DNA of 64,000 bases, taken from contig NZ_CP115670.1 in the NCBI RefSeq assembly GCF_027886475.1, positions 682,001-746,000 on the forward strand. The letters run 5' to 3'. Below are positions 10,557 through 18,491 of the stretch, piece by piece; within the stretch, counting starts at the first letter, position 1, and each line of letters starts with the position of its first letter. Origin of the DNA: Corynebacterium sp. SCR221107 (GTDB lineage Bacteria > Actinomycetota > Actinomycetes > Mycobacteriales > Mycobacteriaceae). The notes beneath the pieces are model-generated. The model ran no database searches. It was not told the DNA's origin and worked only from the letters and a program-made list of their open reading frames with translations. The position numbers were made by a program, and so were the translations under genes.

Positions 10557-11825
10557 ATGGCAATCGATAACATCAAAGCCTATTCGCACCTGACCGACGA
10601 GGACATCGCCGAGATCGGTGCCCGCCTCGATCAGATCAAGAAAGAAGTTACGGATTCCCTCGGTCCCACAGACGTGGCCTACATCAAAAACCTCATCCGC
10701 GTCCAACGCAGCTTCGAGGTTGCCTCGCGCGTGGCGCTGCTATTTTCGGGGAACAAGAAGATGTGGTGGCTCGGTACCGGCCTGTTGTCTACGGCCAAGA
10801 TTCTGGAGAACCTGGAGATCGGCCACAATGTGCTGCACGGCCAGTGGGACTGGATGAATGATCCGACCATCCACTCCACCACCTGGGAGTGGGACATCGT
10901 CTGCCCGTCCTCGCAGTGGATGCACTCGCATAACTACGTCCACCACACCTACACCAACGTCCTCGGCATGGACAACGATGTCGGATACGGCATTCTGCGC
11001 GTGACCCGCGACCGCAGGTGGACACCCATGCACGCCTTCCAGCCGGTGATCAACACCGTGCTGGCCACCTTGTTCGAGTGGGCGGTGGGCTACTACGACG
11101 TGGAGCTGGGCCGCTACTTCGTCGGCCGCGCCACGTGGGACGAGACCAAGGAAAAATTCTGGGAGACCACCCGCAAGGCGGGAAGGCAGACCGGGCGCGA
11201 CTACCTTTTCTATCCGGCGCTTTCCGGCAAGAACTTCAGGCACACGCTCACCGCCAACCTCACCGCCAATCTAGTGCGATCCATCTGGGCTTACGCGGTG
11301 ATCTTCTGCGGGCACTTCCCGGATGAGGCGGAGACCTTTACCAAGGAGCAGTTCAAGAACGAAGACCACAACCAGTGGTACCTGCGTCAGATGCTGGGCT
11401 CGGCCAACTTCCGTGGCGGCAAGCTCCTGACGATCATGTCGGGCAACCTCAACTATCAGATCGAGCATCACTTGTTCCCGGACATGCCCTCGAACCGGCT
11501 GGCGGAGGTCGGTCGCAAGGTGGAGGCATTGTGTAAGGAATACGATCTGCCCTACAACGTGGATTCCTTCCCGGTCCAGCTGTTCAAGGTGCAAAAGACC
11601 CTGCTCAAGCTGGCCCTGCCGAATAAGTACCTGGTTGCCGATCCAGATAACGCGCCGGAGGTGCGTTCCAACCGGGCATTTAGCAAGAACCCGGCCGTGG
11701 AGGAGCAGCTGTGGGTGGGTGAGCGCGAGCATTCCCGCAAGGGTCTGCGCACCGGCCTGAAGCTGCTCAAGAAGCTGCGCCCCGGCGTCGGCGATGTGAT
11801 CAAGCACTACACCGGTCGTCGTTAG
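10557..11825 (+). CDS. Membrane fatty-acid desaturase, DesA3-like
   Basis: This 422-residue protein has the three histidine boxes of membrane acyl desaturases: HNVLH (about residue 91), HSHNYVHH (about 123) and QIEHHLFPDMP (about 302). These bind the di-iron centre that inserts a double bond, probably delta-9, into acyl-CoA. Hydrophobic segments lie between the boxes. It starts 41 bases after the reductase gene, preceded by GGAAGG. The family partner is the upstream reductase, and the product would be oleate-type fatty acid for membranes and mycolic acid precursors. Confidence 0.92.
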   Translation: MAIDNIKAYSHLTDEDIAEIGARLDQIKKEVTDSLGPTDVAYIKNLIRVQRSFEVASRVALLFSGNKKMWWLGTGLLSTAKILENLEIGHNVLHGQWDWMNDPTIHSTTWEWDIVCPSSQWMHSHNYVHHTYTNVLGMDNDVGYGILRVTRDRRWTPMHAFQPVINTVLATLFEWAVGYYDVELGRYFVGRATWDETKEKFWETTRKAGRQTGRDYLFYPALSGKNFRHTLTANLTANLVRSIWAYAVIFCGHFPDEAETFTKEQFKNEDHNQWYLRQMLGSANFRGGKLLTIMSGNLNYQIEHHLFPDMPSNRLAEVGRKVEALCKEYDLPYNVDSFPVQLFKVQKTLLKLALPNKYLVADPDNAPEVRSNRAFSKNPAVEEQLWVGEREHSRKGLRTGLKLLKKLRPGVGDVIKHYTGRR

Positions 11826-11852
11826 TAGGTAGCACGCATCGCTCGCCCTTGT

Positions 11853-11865
11853 TGCTTTCCGACGT
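11853..11865 (-). repeat. 13-bp repeated word, variant ACGTCGGAAAGCA
   Basis: Intergenic copy on the minus strand, 28 bases after the desaturase stop. Confidence 0.8.
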
Positions 11866-11919
11866 CCAAGCTCGCAAGGCACGCAGTTCAAGGACTGAAG
11901 CGAGGGGAAGAAGCCAATA

Positions 11920-11965
11920 ACACCTCACCCGGCATCACGCAGTGTGATCATGCCGGGTGAGGTGT
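11920..11965 (+). terminator. Strong hairpin after the desaturase gene
   Basis: A perfect 16-bp stem (ACACCTCACCCGGCAT with its complement) closes a 14-base loop. There is no clear T-run. It probably ends the reductase-desaturase transcript. Confidence 0.7.
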
Positions 11966-12288
11966 GCTCACTTCAGGCAGATCCCCCTACATCGACAGGA
12001 CCTACCGCGGGGCAGGGGAGTGCGGTTGGGATGGGTAGATCATGAAGGCTTCCAGCCTGAAGGCCATTGGCTCCCGCATGTTGTCCATGTCTGGGTGCAT
12101 TGGACTGCGAAGCCGTCGGCGCATGGAAGGAGCGGTCTCAGCGTAACCACCGGCGCGCGGTGGACGTCGGAAAGCACAAAGCGCGCCCTACACTATTGCC
12201 CAACCTACGGGATGGGTGTTGGGTGCTTGTGCCGTTTAATTCTCGCGAGTTGGGAATATTGTGCGCCGGGGGTGTTGTTGAACCACTC
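11966..12288. other. Intergenic stretch upstream of the Old Yellow Enzyme gene
   Basis: No conserved coding sequence is seen. An open frame continuous with the next gene runs through it from 12067, but its translation is unlike any OYE. It contains a copy of the 13-bp word at 12164-12176. Confidence 0.6.
12164..12176 (+). repeat. 13-bp repeated word, variant ACGTCGGAAAGCA
   Basis: Intergenic copy on the plus strand, facing the copy at 11853 across the desaturase terminator. Confidence 0.8.
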
Positions 12289-13362
12289 ATGACTTCCTTG
12301 TTTGAAAGTGCCCGCGCGGGCGAGATGAATCTGAGCAATCGCGTCACCATGGCGCCGCTGACGCGCAAGCGTGCCGAAGAAGATGGTGTGCCTGGTCAGC
12401 TGCATGTCGACTACTACTCGCAGCGTGCAAGCGCGGGCATCGTGGTCACCGAGGGGACCTTCCCCTCCTTCGTCAGCCGCGGCTTCGAAGGCCAGGCGGG
12501 CATCGTCAATGCCGACCAGCAGGCGGGCTGGCGCAAGGTGGCCGACGCCGTGCACGCGAAAGGTGGCACTCTAGTGATGCAGATCATGCACGCGGGACGA
12601 ATGACGCATCCCTCGATGAACCGTGGACAGGAGCCGGAGGCGCCGTCGGCGATCGCGCCGGGGGTCAGCGCCCATACCCCGGCGGGCAAGGTGGAACTAC
12701 CCACCCCGCGCGCGCTCGAGGCCAACGAGCTTTCCCGGGTGCGCGATGAGTTCGTCAGGGCTGCCCACCGGGCGGTGGACGCCGGCCTTGACGGCGTGGA
12801 ACTTCACGGCGCCAACGGCTACCTGTTGCATGAGTTCTTGGCGCCGTCGTCGAATACTCGTACCGACGCCCACGGTGGCTCGCCCGCAGGCCGCGCTCGC
12901 TTTGTCATCGAGGTGGTCCGCGCGGTGGCCGAGGAGATAGGTCCGGGTCGAGTGGGCCTGCGCATCTCCCCGGAGCACAACATCCAGGGCGTGATCGAAG
13001 ATAGCCGCGAGGATGTCATCGCCACCTATGATGCACTCATCGACGGCATCAAAGACCTGGGGCTTGCGTACCTTTCCATCCTGCACGCCGACTACAAGGG
13101 TGACTTCGTGGCTCACCTCAAGCAGCGCTTCGGCGGATTTGTCATCCTCAACTCCGGCTTCGGGGGCGTAACCGACCTCGAGGAGGCAAGGGAGATCGTC
13201 GAAGGTGGATACGCCGAGGCCGTGGCCGTGGGACGCGAGCTGATCGCCAACCCTGATCTCGTGCGTCGCTGGGAGGAGAGCTTGGAGTTAAACGCTATCC
13301 ATCCTGAGACCTTTTATACGCCAGGGGCTGAGGGATACACGGATTATCCCTTCGCTGAATAA
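12289..13362 (+). CDS. NADH:flavin oxidoreductase, Old Yellow Enzyme family
   Basis: Starting at ATG 12289 (MTSLFESARAGEMNLSNRVT) the protein is 357 residues, a normal length for an FMN-binding TIM-barrel ene-reductase. Typical segments are MAPLTRKRA near the start, MQIMHAGRMTHP, and HGANGYLLHEFLAPSSNTRT, where the HGAN motif contacts substrate and the SSNTR segment contacts FMN. The enzyme reduces activated C=C bonds; the natural substrate is unknown. No strong Shine-Dalgarno is seen, and the upstream in-frame extension is not conserved. Confidence 0.88.
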   Translation: MTSLFESARAGEMNLSNRVTMAPLTRKRAEEDGVPGQLHVDYYSQRASAGIVVTEGTFPSFVSRGFEGQAGIVNADQQAGWRKVADAVHAKGGTLVMQIMHAGRMTHPSMNRGQEPEAPSAIAPGVSAHTPAGKVELPTPRALEANELSRVRDEFVRAAHRAVDAGLDGVELHGANGYLLHEFLAPSSNTRTDAHGGSPAGRARFVIEVVRAVAEEIGPGRVGLRISPEHNIQGVIEDSREDVIATYDALIDGIKDLGLAYLSILHADYKGDFVAHLKQRFGGFVILNSGFGGVTDLEEAREIVEGGYAEAVAVGRELIANPDLVRRWEESLELNAIHPETFYTPGAEGYTDYPFAE

Positions 13363-13479
13363 GAATCACGTGCGCAGCACATGTTTGGTACTTAACCAAA
13401 GCCACGGTGGTTACTGATGCTTCTTGCCTGCGCGTGAAAGATTCTTCTGACGAGGCCTGAACCCAACCGATACGGTCTT

Positions 13480-13511
13480 GCCGCCGTACTCCGCAATTGG
13501 AGTGCGGCGGT
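13480..13511. terminator. Hairpin between convergent genes
   Basis: GCCGCCGTACTCC pairs with GGAGTGCGGCGGT (with G-U pairs) around a 6-base loop. It lies between the OYE gene and rsgA, which converge, and could serve both. Confidence 0.55.
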
Positions 13512-13581
13512 CTATTGCTATGGGTGCGCCGTTGTGCCAAGACTGACAAAATGCTGAACGGGAATCAGGAGAGAACCGAAA

Positions 13582-14604
13582 CTAGCTCTCCCAGTCCACG
13601 TTGGTGCGCAGCGCGCCGAGGAGCTTGCGTACTGCCTGCACGCGGCGCCCGGTGGCGGAGTCGGGGTCGAACTCGTCGAGCTTGCACTCGGGGTCGGCGG
13701 GAGGACCCATGTGGGTGCAGCCGCGCGGGCAGTCCTCGACGGCTTTGGCTAAATCCTCGAACACGCCGATGACGGTATCGGCGTCAACGTGGGCGAGGCC
13801 GAAAGAGCGGATGCCGGGGGTATCGATGATCCAGCCGCCATGCGGCAAGCGCAGCGCAACAGCCTGGGTGGAGGTGTGCCGCCCCTTGCCCACGCCGGAG
13901 ACCTCACCGGTCTCCCGGAAAGCATCGGGGACGAGGCGATTGACTAGGGTGGATTTGCCCACCCCGGAGTGGCCGATGAGCGCGGTGAGCGTGCCATCGA
14001 CGATCTCGTTAACTGGATCAAGGGGATCCTCGATGCCACAAACCACCACCGGCACATTCAAGGCGGCGAATTCGGCGGCGAACTCGGTGGGATCGGCGAG
14101 GTCTGACTTGGTCAGGCAGATAACAGGCTGCAAATTGCCCACGAACGCGGCGACGAGCGCGCGTTCCACAAAACCCGAGCGCGGCGGCGGGTCGGCCACG
14201 GCGCACACGATGAGTAGCTGGGAGGCGTTAGCCACCACGATGCGCTCATAGGGGTCGGTGTCGTCGGCGGTGCGGCGTAACACGGAGGTGCGTTCGGCGA
14301 GCTTGACGATGCGCGCCAGCGAGCCGGGACGCCCAGTAGTATCCCCGACAACACCCACGCGGTCGCCGACCTCAACGGGGGTGCGTCCCATCTCCCGCGC
14401 GCGCATGCACACCACCGGCTCCTCGCACCCGTCAAGCACGACCCCCCACCGGCCGCGGTCTTTGGTGACCACCATTCCAAACTCGGCGTCATCATGGGTG
14501 GGACGATCCTTCGTGCGCGGGCGCGAACCCTTGCCCGGTCGCACCTTCACATCGGATTCGTCGAAGCTGCCGCGCCCGCCGCGGTAGCGGGTGGAACGGG
14601 CCAT
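13582..14604 (-). CDS. rsgA: Ribosome small-subunit maturation GTPase RsgA
   Basis: This 340-residue protein has a circularly permuted GTPase domain: G4 (LTKSD) precedes G1 (GHSGVGKSTLVNRL) and G3 (DTPGIRSF). An N-terminal OB-fold precedes it, and a C-terminal zinc region has Cys and His (DCPRGCTHMGPPADPEC). RsgA checks late 30S assembly. The ATG shares one base with the aroA stop (TAATG), so it is translated from the aroA transcript, matching the mycobacterial pair Rv3227-Rv3228. Confidence 0.93.
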   Translation of the reverse strand: MARSTRYRGGRGSFDESDVKVRPGKGSRPRTKDRPTHDDAEFGMVVTKDRGRWGVVLDGCEEPVVCMRAREMGRTPVEVGDRVGVVGDTTGRPGSLARIVKLAERTSVLRRTADDTDPYERIVVANASQLLIVCAVADPPPRSGFVERALVAAFVGNLQPVICLTKSDLADPTEFAAEFAALNVPVVVCGIEDPLDPVNEIVDGTLTALIGHSGVGKSTLVNRLVPDAFRETGEVSGVGKGRHTSTQAVALRLPHGGWIIDTPGIRSFGLAHVDADTVIGVFEDLAKAVEDCPRGCTHMGPPADPECKLDEFDPDSATGRRVQAVRKLLGALRTNVDWES

Positions 14605-15941
14605 TAGTTCGCGTCCCCGAGATCCCCGGCGGCGCTGCTATCAAGCATGTTCGCCCACATGGTCTCAAAACCAGGCAGAGTCTTGGAGGTGGTCTGGATG
14701 TTTTCGACCTCCACGCCTGTGACCCTGAGGCCGATGATGGCGCCAGCGGTGGCCATGCGGTGGTCGGCATAGGAGCGCCAGTGGCCGCCGTGCAGGGTTG
14801 CGGGTTCGATGCGCAGTCCGTCGGCAAGCTCCGTGCATGAGCCACCTAGGTTGTTGATCTCGTGACTGAGTGCTGCCAGCCGGTCGGTCTCGTGCCCGCG
14901 CAGGTGCGCTATGCCGCTCAGCCGGGAAGGCGTAGTGGCCACTGCCGCCAGCGCGGCCACAGTGGGGGTCAGCTCGCCGATGTCGGACATGTCAAGGTCG
15001 AGTCCGCGCAGCGAACCGCCCTCCGGGCCGGTGACGCGAAGATTGTAGGTGCTGCCTGCGGCCATGAGCTCCACATCGCAGCCCATCGTGGCAAGAATCT
15101 CCCGGATGGCGTCGCCGGGTTGGGTGGTGCGAATCGGCCAGCCGGGGATGATGACCGTGCCACCGGTGACCGCAGCCGCCGCAAGGAAGGGGGTGGCGTT
15201 GGAAAGGTCAGGCTCGATGACCCACGTGCCGCCGCCGATGGGGCCGGGGTGCACGGTCCATTCATTCTCCACGCTGGTGTCGACCGTGACTCCGGCGCGG
15301 CGCAGCATGTCCACCGTCATTTCGATGTGCGGCAAGCTGGGCAGGCGCCCGCCGCGGTGGCGCACGGTCAGCCCCATTTCGTAGCGGGGTGCCGCCAGCA
15401 GCAGACCGGAGACGAATTGGGAGGATCCGGAGGCATCGATTTTTACGATGCCACCTTTCGGGTGCCCGTCGCCGTCGATTTCGAAGGGGAGGCCATCGCC
15501 CTTGACTTTCACGCCCGCTTCGCGCAGGCCTTCGAGGATCTGGTGCATGGGGCGTTTGCGGGCCTGTGGGTCACCGTCAAAGAACACGGAGCCCTCGGCC
15601 AAAGCCGCCACGGGCGGAACGAAGCGCATGACCGTGCCGGCCAGCCCGCAGTCCACAGCGCCGCCGTGGAGGGGAGCAGGGTGAACCTTGACGGTGATAG
15701 AGGCGGTGCCGTGGGTGGTGGAGGATTCCTGGAAGCCCACGCCCATCGCCGCCAGTGCGGCCATCATGAGGTCGGTATCACGTGAGCGCAGCGCGCCTTC
15801 GATGGTGGAGGAAGAAGATGCGATGGCGGCAAGAATGAAGGCTCGGTTGGTAATCGACTTGGATCCGGGGATGTTGACCGTTGCCTCGACCGGCGTGCCC
15901 GCGTACGGCGCCTGCCACAAGTTCGCACTTCGCTTTTCCAT
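14604..15941 (-). CDS. aroA: 3-phosphoshikimate 1-carboxyvinyltransferase (EPSP synthase)
   Basis: AroA joins shikimate-3-phosphate and PEP in aromatic amino-acid synthesis. The protein is 445 residues from the ATG of [18 protein letters not shown]. It shows [18 protein letters not shown] near the N-terminus (PEP/S3P site), [18 protein letters not shown] and a late [14 protein letters not shown]. Longer in-frame starts upstream run through the oppositely oriented SRAP gene and are not conserved. An ATG three codons earlier overlaps the probable -10 box, so the MEKRS start with a leaderless mRNA is preferred. Confidence 0.93.
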   Translation of the reverse strand: MEKRSANLWQAPYAGTPVEATVNIPGSKSITNRAFILAAIASSSSTIEGALRSRDTDLMMAALAAMGVGFQESSTTHGTASITVKVHPAPLHGGAVDCGLAGTVMRFVPPVAALAEGSVFFDGDPQARKRPMHQILEGLREAGVKVKGDGLPFEIDGDGHPKGGIVKIDASGSSQFVSGLLLAAPRYEMGLTVRHRGGRLPSLPHIEMTVDMLRRAGVTVDTSVENEWTVHPGPIGGGTWVIEPDLSNATPFLAAAAVTGGTVIIPGWPIRTTQPGDAIREILATMGCDVELMAAGSTYNLRVTGPEGGSLRGLDLDMSDIGELTPTVAALAAVATTPSRLSGIAHLRGHETDRLAALSHEINNLGGSCTELADGLRIEPATLHGGHWRSYADHRMATAGAIIGLRVTGVEVENIQTTSKTLPGFETMWANMLDSSAAGDLGDAN

Positions 15942-15947
15942 ATCCAC

Positions 15948-15954
15948 CATAATA
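15948..15954. promoter_or_regulatory. Shared -10 box of divergent leaderless promoters (aroA / SRAP)
   Basis: On the plus strand CATAAT (15948-15953) lies 6 bases before the SRAP ATG. On the minus strand TATTAT (15954-15949) lies 7 bases before the aroA ATG. The same AT-rich bases therefore can act as -10 in both directions, and both mRNAs would begin at or next to the start codon. No good -35 is seen on either side. Confidence 0.6.
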
Positions 15955-15959
15955 AAGGC

Positions 15960-16646
15960 ATGTGCGGAAGATTCGTATTGTTCAGCTCCGAGGAGTCCCT
16001 GTTGCGGGTACCCGGCTTTCAGGAGGTGCACGCCCCGGCGGGGCTGCCACCGGCGCGCTATAACGTCGCACCCACCCAGATCATTCCGATCCTGCGCCCG
16101 GGCACGACTCCCACCGAGGCCCTGGTCGAACCCGCGCGCTGGGGGTTGCTTCCGCATTGGAAGAAGGATGAGTCCGGGCCGCCGTTGTTTAACGCCCGCG
16201 CAGAAACCGTGACTGCCAAGCCAAGCTTCCGCGACGCGTTCAAACACAGTCGGTGCCTCATCCCGATGGATGGCTACTACGAATGGCACACCGACCCCGA
16301 GACGCGGGAGAAAACGCCGTATTGGATCTCGACCGGACAGCTCGTGTGGGTGGCCGGCCTGTGGGCTACCGGCCTCGACCGCCTTTCGGCGACCATGATT
16401 ACCACCGCCTCACGCCCGCCGCTGGATTGGGTACACGATCGGATGCCGCGTTTTTTGCTTCCCGACGAATACGCGACCTGGCTTTTCGGCACCCCCAACG
16501 AGGCAGCCACCCTGTTGCATCCGGTAGGCGAAGACCTGCTCAACAGCTTCAGCGTGAGGACCGCCGACAAGGCGGTAGGCAACGTGCGCAACGACTACCC
16601 CGAGCTCATCGCGGTCCAGGGCGAACCCGACGACGGTCAGGTTTAA
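15960..16646 (+). CDS. SRAP (HMCES/YedK) abasic-site processing protein
   Basis: The 228-residue protein starts MCGRFVLF; the catalytic Cys2 forms a stable link with abasic sites in single-stranded DNA after Met removal. Other family motifs are [13 protein letters not shown] ([14 protein letters not shown]), [18 protein letters not shown] (the catalytic Glu region) and the HDRMP segment. It protects stalled forks from abasic-site breakage. Its start is only 18 bases from the aroA start on the other strand, a very tight divergent arrangement. Confidence 0.93.
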   Translation: MCGRFVLFSSEESLLRVPGFQEVHAPAGLPPARYNVAPTQIIPILRPGTTPTEALVEPARWGLLPHWKKDESGPPLFNARAETVTAKPSFRDAFKHSRCLIPMDGYYEWHTDPETREKTPYWISTGQLVWVAGLWATGLDRLSATMITTASRPPLDWVHDRMPRFLLPDEYATWLFGTPNEAATLLHPVGEDLLNSFSVRTADKAVGNVRNDYPELIAVQGEPDDGQV

Positions 16647-16673
16647 CAACCGGTGGAAGTCCTTGGTAGTTGG

Positions 16674-17180
16674 CTATTCGGCCTCCACATCGACGAACGT
16701 CGCCCCCACCACCTGAGCTAGGTCGTCGGGGCTTAGCTCTACGTCGAGCCCACGACGCCCGCCGGAGACGAAGATGGTGTCCCAGAGCTGCGCGGTCTCG
16801 TCGATGACGGTGGGCAGTGGGTTCTTCTGACCGATGGGGGAGATCCCGCCGGGGATGTAGCCGGAGGACTTGGCCGCGTCATTTTGGTCAGCCATTGTGG
16901 CCTTGGAGGCACCAAAGGCCGCGGCCGCCTTCTTGAGGCTGAGCTTGGAGGTGACCGGCAGACAGCACACGGCGAGCTCGCGCTTGGGGCCTTTTCCTGC
17001 GGTCAGGTCGATGACCAGGGTCTTGAATATACGCTCGGGATCGACGTCGAGGGCTGCCGCCGCCTGATCGCCGAAGTGGTCGGTGCCGCCTTCAAAGGTG
17101 CTCACCGAATGCGCAATGCCTTCCTCCTCCAGGATCTTGAGGGCGGGGGTCGCCGCGTGTGGCTGCTTCTTCTTGCTCAT
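16674..17180 (-). CDS. Cys-tRNA(Pro) deacylase, YbaK/EbsC family
   Basis: Starting at the ATG of MSKKKQPHAATPALKILEEE the protein is 168 residues, the usual size. It carries the YbaK core with GYIPGGISPIGQK and an invariant Lys-rich helix (SKLSLKKAAAAFGASKATMA). The family hydrolyses mischarged Cys-tRNA(Pro) in trans. A longer open frame extends to 17495 but its extra residues are not conserved. In mycobacteria a YbaK gene also neighbours sigH. Confidence 0.88.
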   Translation of the reverse strand: MSKKKQPHAATPALKILEEEGIAHSVSTFEGGTDHFGDQAAAALDVDPERIFKTLVIDLTAGKGPKRELAVCCLPVTSKLSLKKAAAAFGASKATMADQNDAAKSSGYIPGGISPIGQKNPLPTVIDETAQLWDTIFVSGGRRGLDVELSPDDLAQVVGATFVDVEAE

Positions 17181-17485
17181 GAATATATGGGTACACGCTT
17201 TCTTGCCCGAGTGGACAATCCACGCTTCCGTTTCCTGTGGGTTATGTCCTGTTTCGTGGTCTGTCTCGGTTGAGGTGCTGACTGTCGGGCCGCGAACGTC
17301 CGATAGTCGAACGTGCAATAGTCTCGGTACCTGACAGTCCGACACCACGCGCCGGGCGGGTGAGGGCCGGATGTGGCCTAAGATGGAGGGAAGCTGAATC
17401 TTTCGGCCCCATGGCCGGGAAGGGGTTTCTCTTTTGGGAGAGGTCCTCACAGGGAAGTCATTTTCGAGAAAAGAGTGCGAAACAA
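17181..17485. promoter_or_regulatory. Divergent region between ybaK-type gene and sigH
   Basis: This region has no gene of its own. A likely housekeeping -10 (TAAGAT, 17379-17384) faces sigH. I did not find a convincing SigH-type GGAAT/GTT pair here, although SigH autoregulation is known in relatives. Confidence 0.45.
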
Positions 17486-18115
17486 GTGGTAGCAAAGACC
17501 CCGCCCGCGCCAGGTTCTGCCTTGGCCAAGCGGTTTGAGCAGGAAGCCCTGCCGCTTCTGGACCAGCTCTACGGTGGCGCCTTGCGCATGACCCGTAACC
17601 CGGCTGACGCCGAGGACCTCGTACAGGAAACGTACGTGAAGGCTTTCCAGGCCTTCGACTCCTTCAAGGAAGGTACCAACCTAAAGGCGTGGCTGTACCG
17701 AATCATGACCAACGCCTATATCAATACCTATCGCAAGAAGCAGCGTCAGCCCTACCAATCCTCCACCGAGGACGTGACGGACTATCAGCTGTTGGAGACG
17801 TCCTCGCACGAGTCGACCGGGCTGGAGTCAGCGGAGGTTGAAGCCCTAAAGAACCTCCCTGACCAGCAAATCGCCAACGCGATGAACGCCCTGTCGGACG
17901 AGTACCGCATGGTGGTCTACTACGCCGACGTGGAAGGTCTGCCCTACAAAGAGATCGCCGAAATCATGGGCACACCCCTGGGCACAGTCATGTCCCGCCT
18001 GCACCGCGGAAGAAAACAGCTGCGTGACGCGTTGAAAGGCGTAGCCCACGAACACGGGATCGGGTTAGGTACGAAGGCGTCCCCACGAGCGGAGAAAGCG
18101 AAGACTCATGACTAA
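17486..18115 (+). CDS. sigH: ECF sigma factor SigH
   Basis: From GTG 17486 the protein is 209 residues, matching SigH of relatives. Region 2 contains [20 protein letters not shown] and [17 protein letters not shown]; region 4 contains [20 protein letters not shown], the helix-turn-helix for the -35. SigH controls the thiol-oxidative and heat stress response (thioredoxin, Clp and Hsp70 genes in relatives). The coding frame is open further upstream to 17360, with an ATG at 17411, but those residues are not conserved. It overlaps rshA by 8 bases. Confidence 0.92.
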   Translation: MVAKTPPAPGSALAKRFEQEALPLLDQLYGGALRMTRNPADAEDLVQETYVKAFQAFDSFKEGTNLKAWLYRIMTNAYINTYRKKQRQPYQSSTEDVTDYQLLETSSHESTGLESAEVEALKNLPDQQIANAMNALSDEYRMVVYYADVEGLPYKEIAEIMGTPLGTVMSRLHRGRKQLRDALKGVAHEHGIGLGTKASPRAEKAKTHD

Positions 18116-18377
18116 TGACGGTGCACAAAACTGCGGCTGTAACTGCGAGGAGCTGCACCTGCACATGTATGCCCTGCTCGACCGCGAGCTGACCGCAGAT
18201 GAGTGCTCGCGCCTGGAGCGCCACCTCGCCTCCTGCCCCGAGTGTCGTGCTCGCTTCGAGGCCGAGGCAGACTTGCGCAAGCTGCTCAAGAAGTGCTGTT
18301 GCGGCCCCGCCCCGACCACGCTGCGTGAGAAGATCACCTATTCCATCCGGCTGGAGGGTTTCATCGTCAGCGAGTGA
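18108..18377 (+). CDS. rshA: Anti-sigma factor RshA (ZAS family)
   Basis: The 89-residue protein holds the zinc anti-sigma motif HLASCPEC (HxxxCxxC) plus further Cys residues near the start (NCGCNCEE) and end (KKCCCG). Oxidation of these Cys releases SigH. Its ATG lies inside the end of sigH, so the ratio of the two proteins is set by coupled translation. Confidence 0.9.
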   Translation: MTNDGAQNCGCNCEELHLHMYALLDRELTADECSRLERHLASCPECRARFEAEADLRKLLKKCCCGPAPTTLREKITYSIRLEGFIVSE

Positions 18378-18437
18378 CGGTTCCTGTGGCTTCGTAGTCT
18401 CAGTCTTGCTTGCTTTTTAGGACCCGCCGATGCGAAT

Positions 18438-18483
18438 GAGGCTGGCCAAGTCCCATTTCAGGGCCTTGACCAGCCTCTTCTTT
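18438..18483 (+). terminator. Terminator of sigH-rshA
   Basis: GAGGCTGGCCAAG pairs with CTTGACCAGCCTC (one G-U pair) around a 14-base loop, followed by a T-rich stretch. It also faces the end of fas, which converges. Confidence 0.75.
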
Positions 18484-18491
18484 GGCGTGAG

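Noticed and set aside
12067..12288. N-terminal extension of the Old Yellow Enzyme
   Set aside because: The 74 extra residues are unlike any OYE and the usual family start is at 12289.
14862..15785. 307-codon frame antisense to aroA
   Set aside because: Shadow of aroA; no conserved motif.
17181..17485. SigH autoregulatory promoter (GGAAT/GTT) before sigH
   Set aside because: No pair of boxes with 16-18 base spacing was convincing; only a housekeeping -10 is supported.
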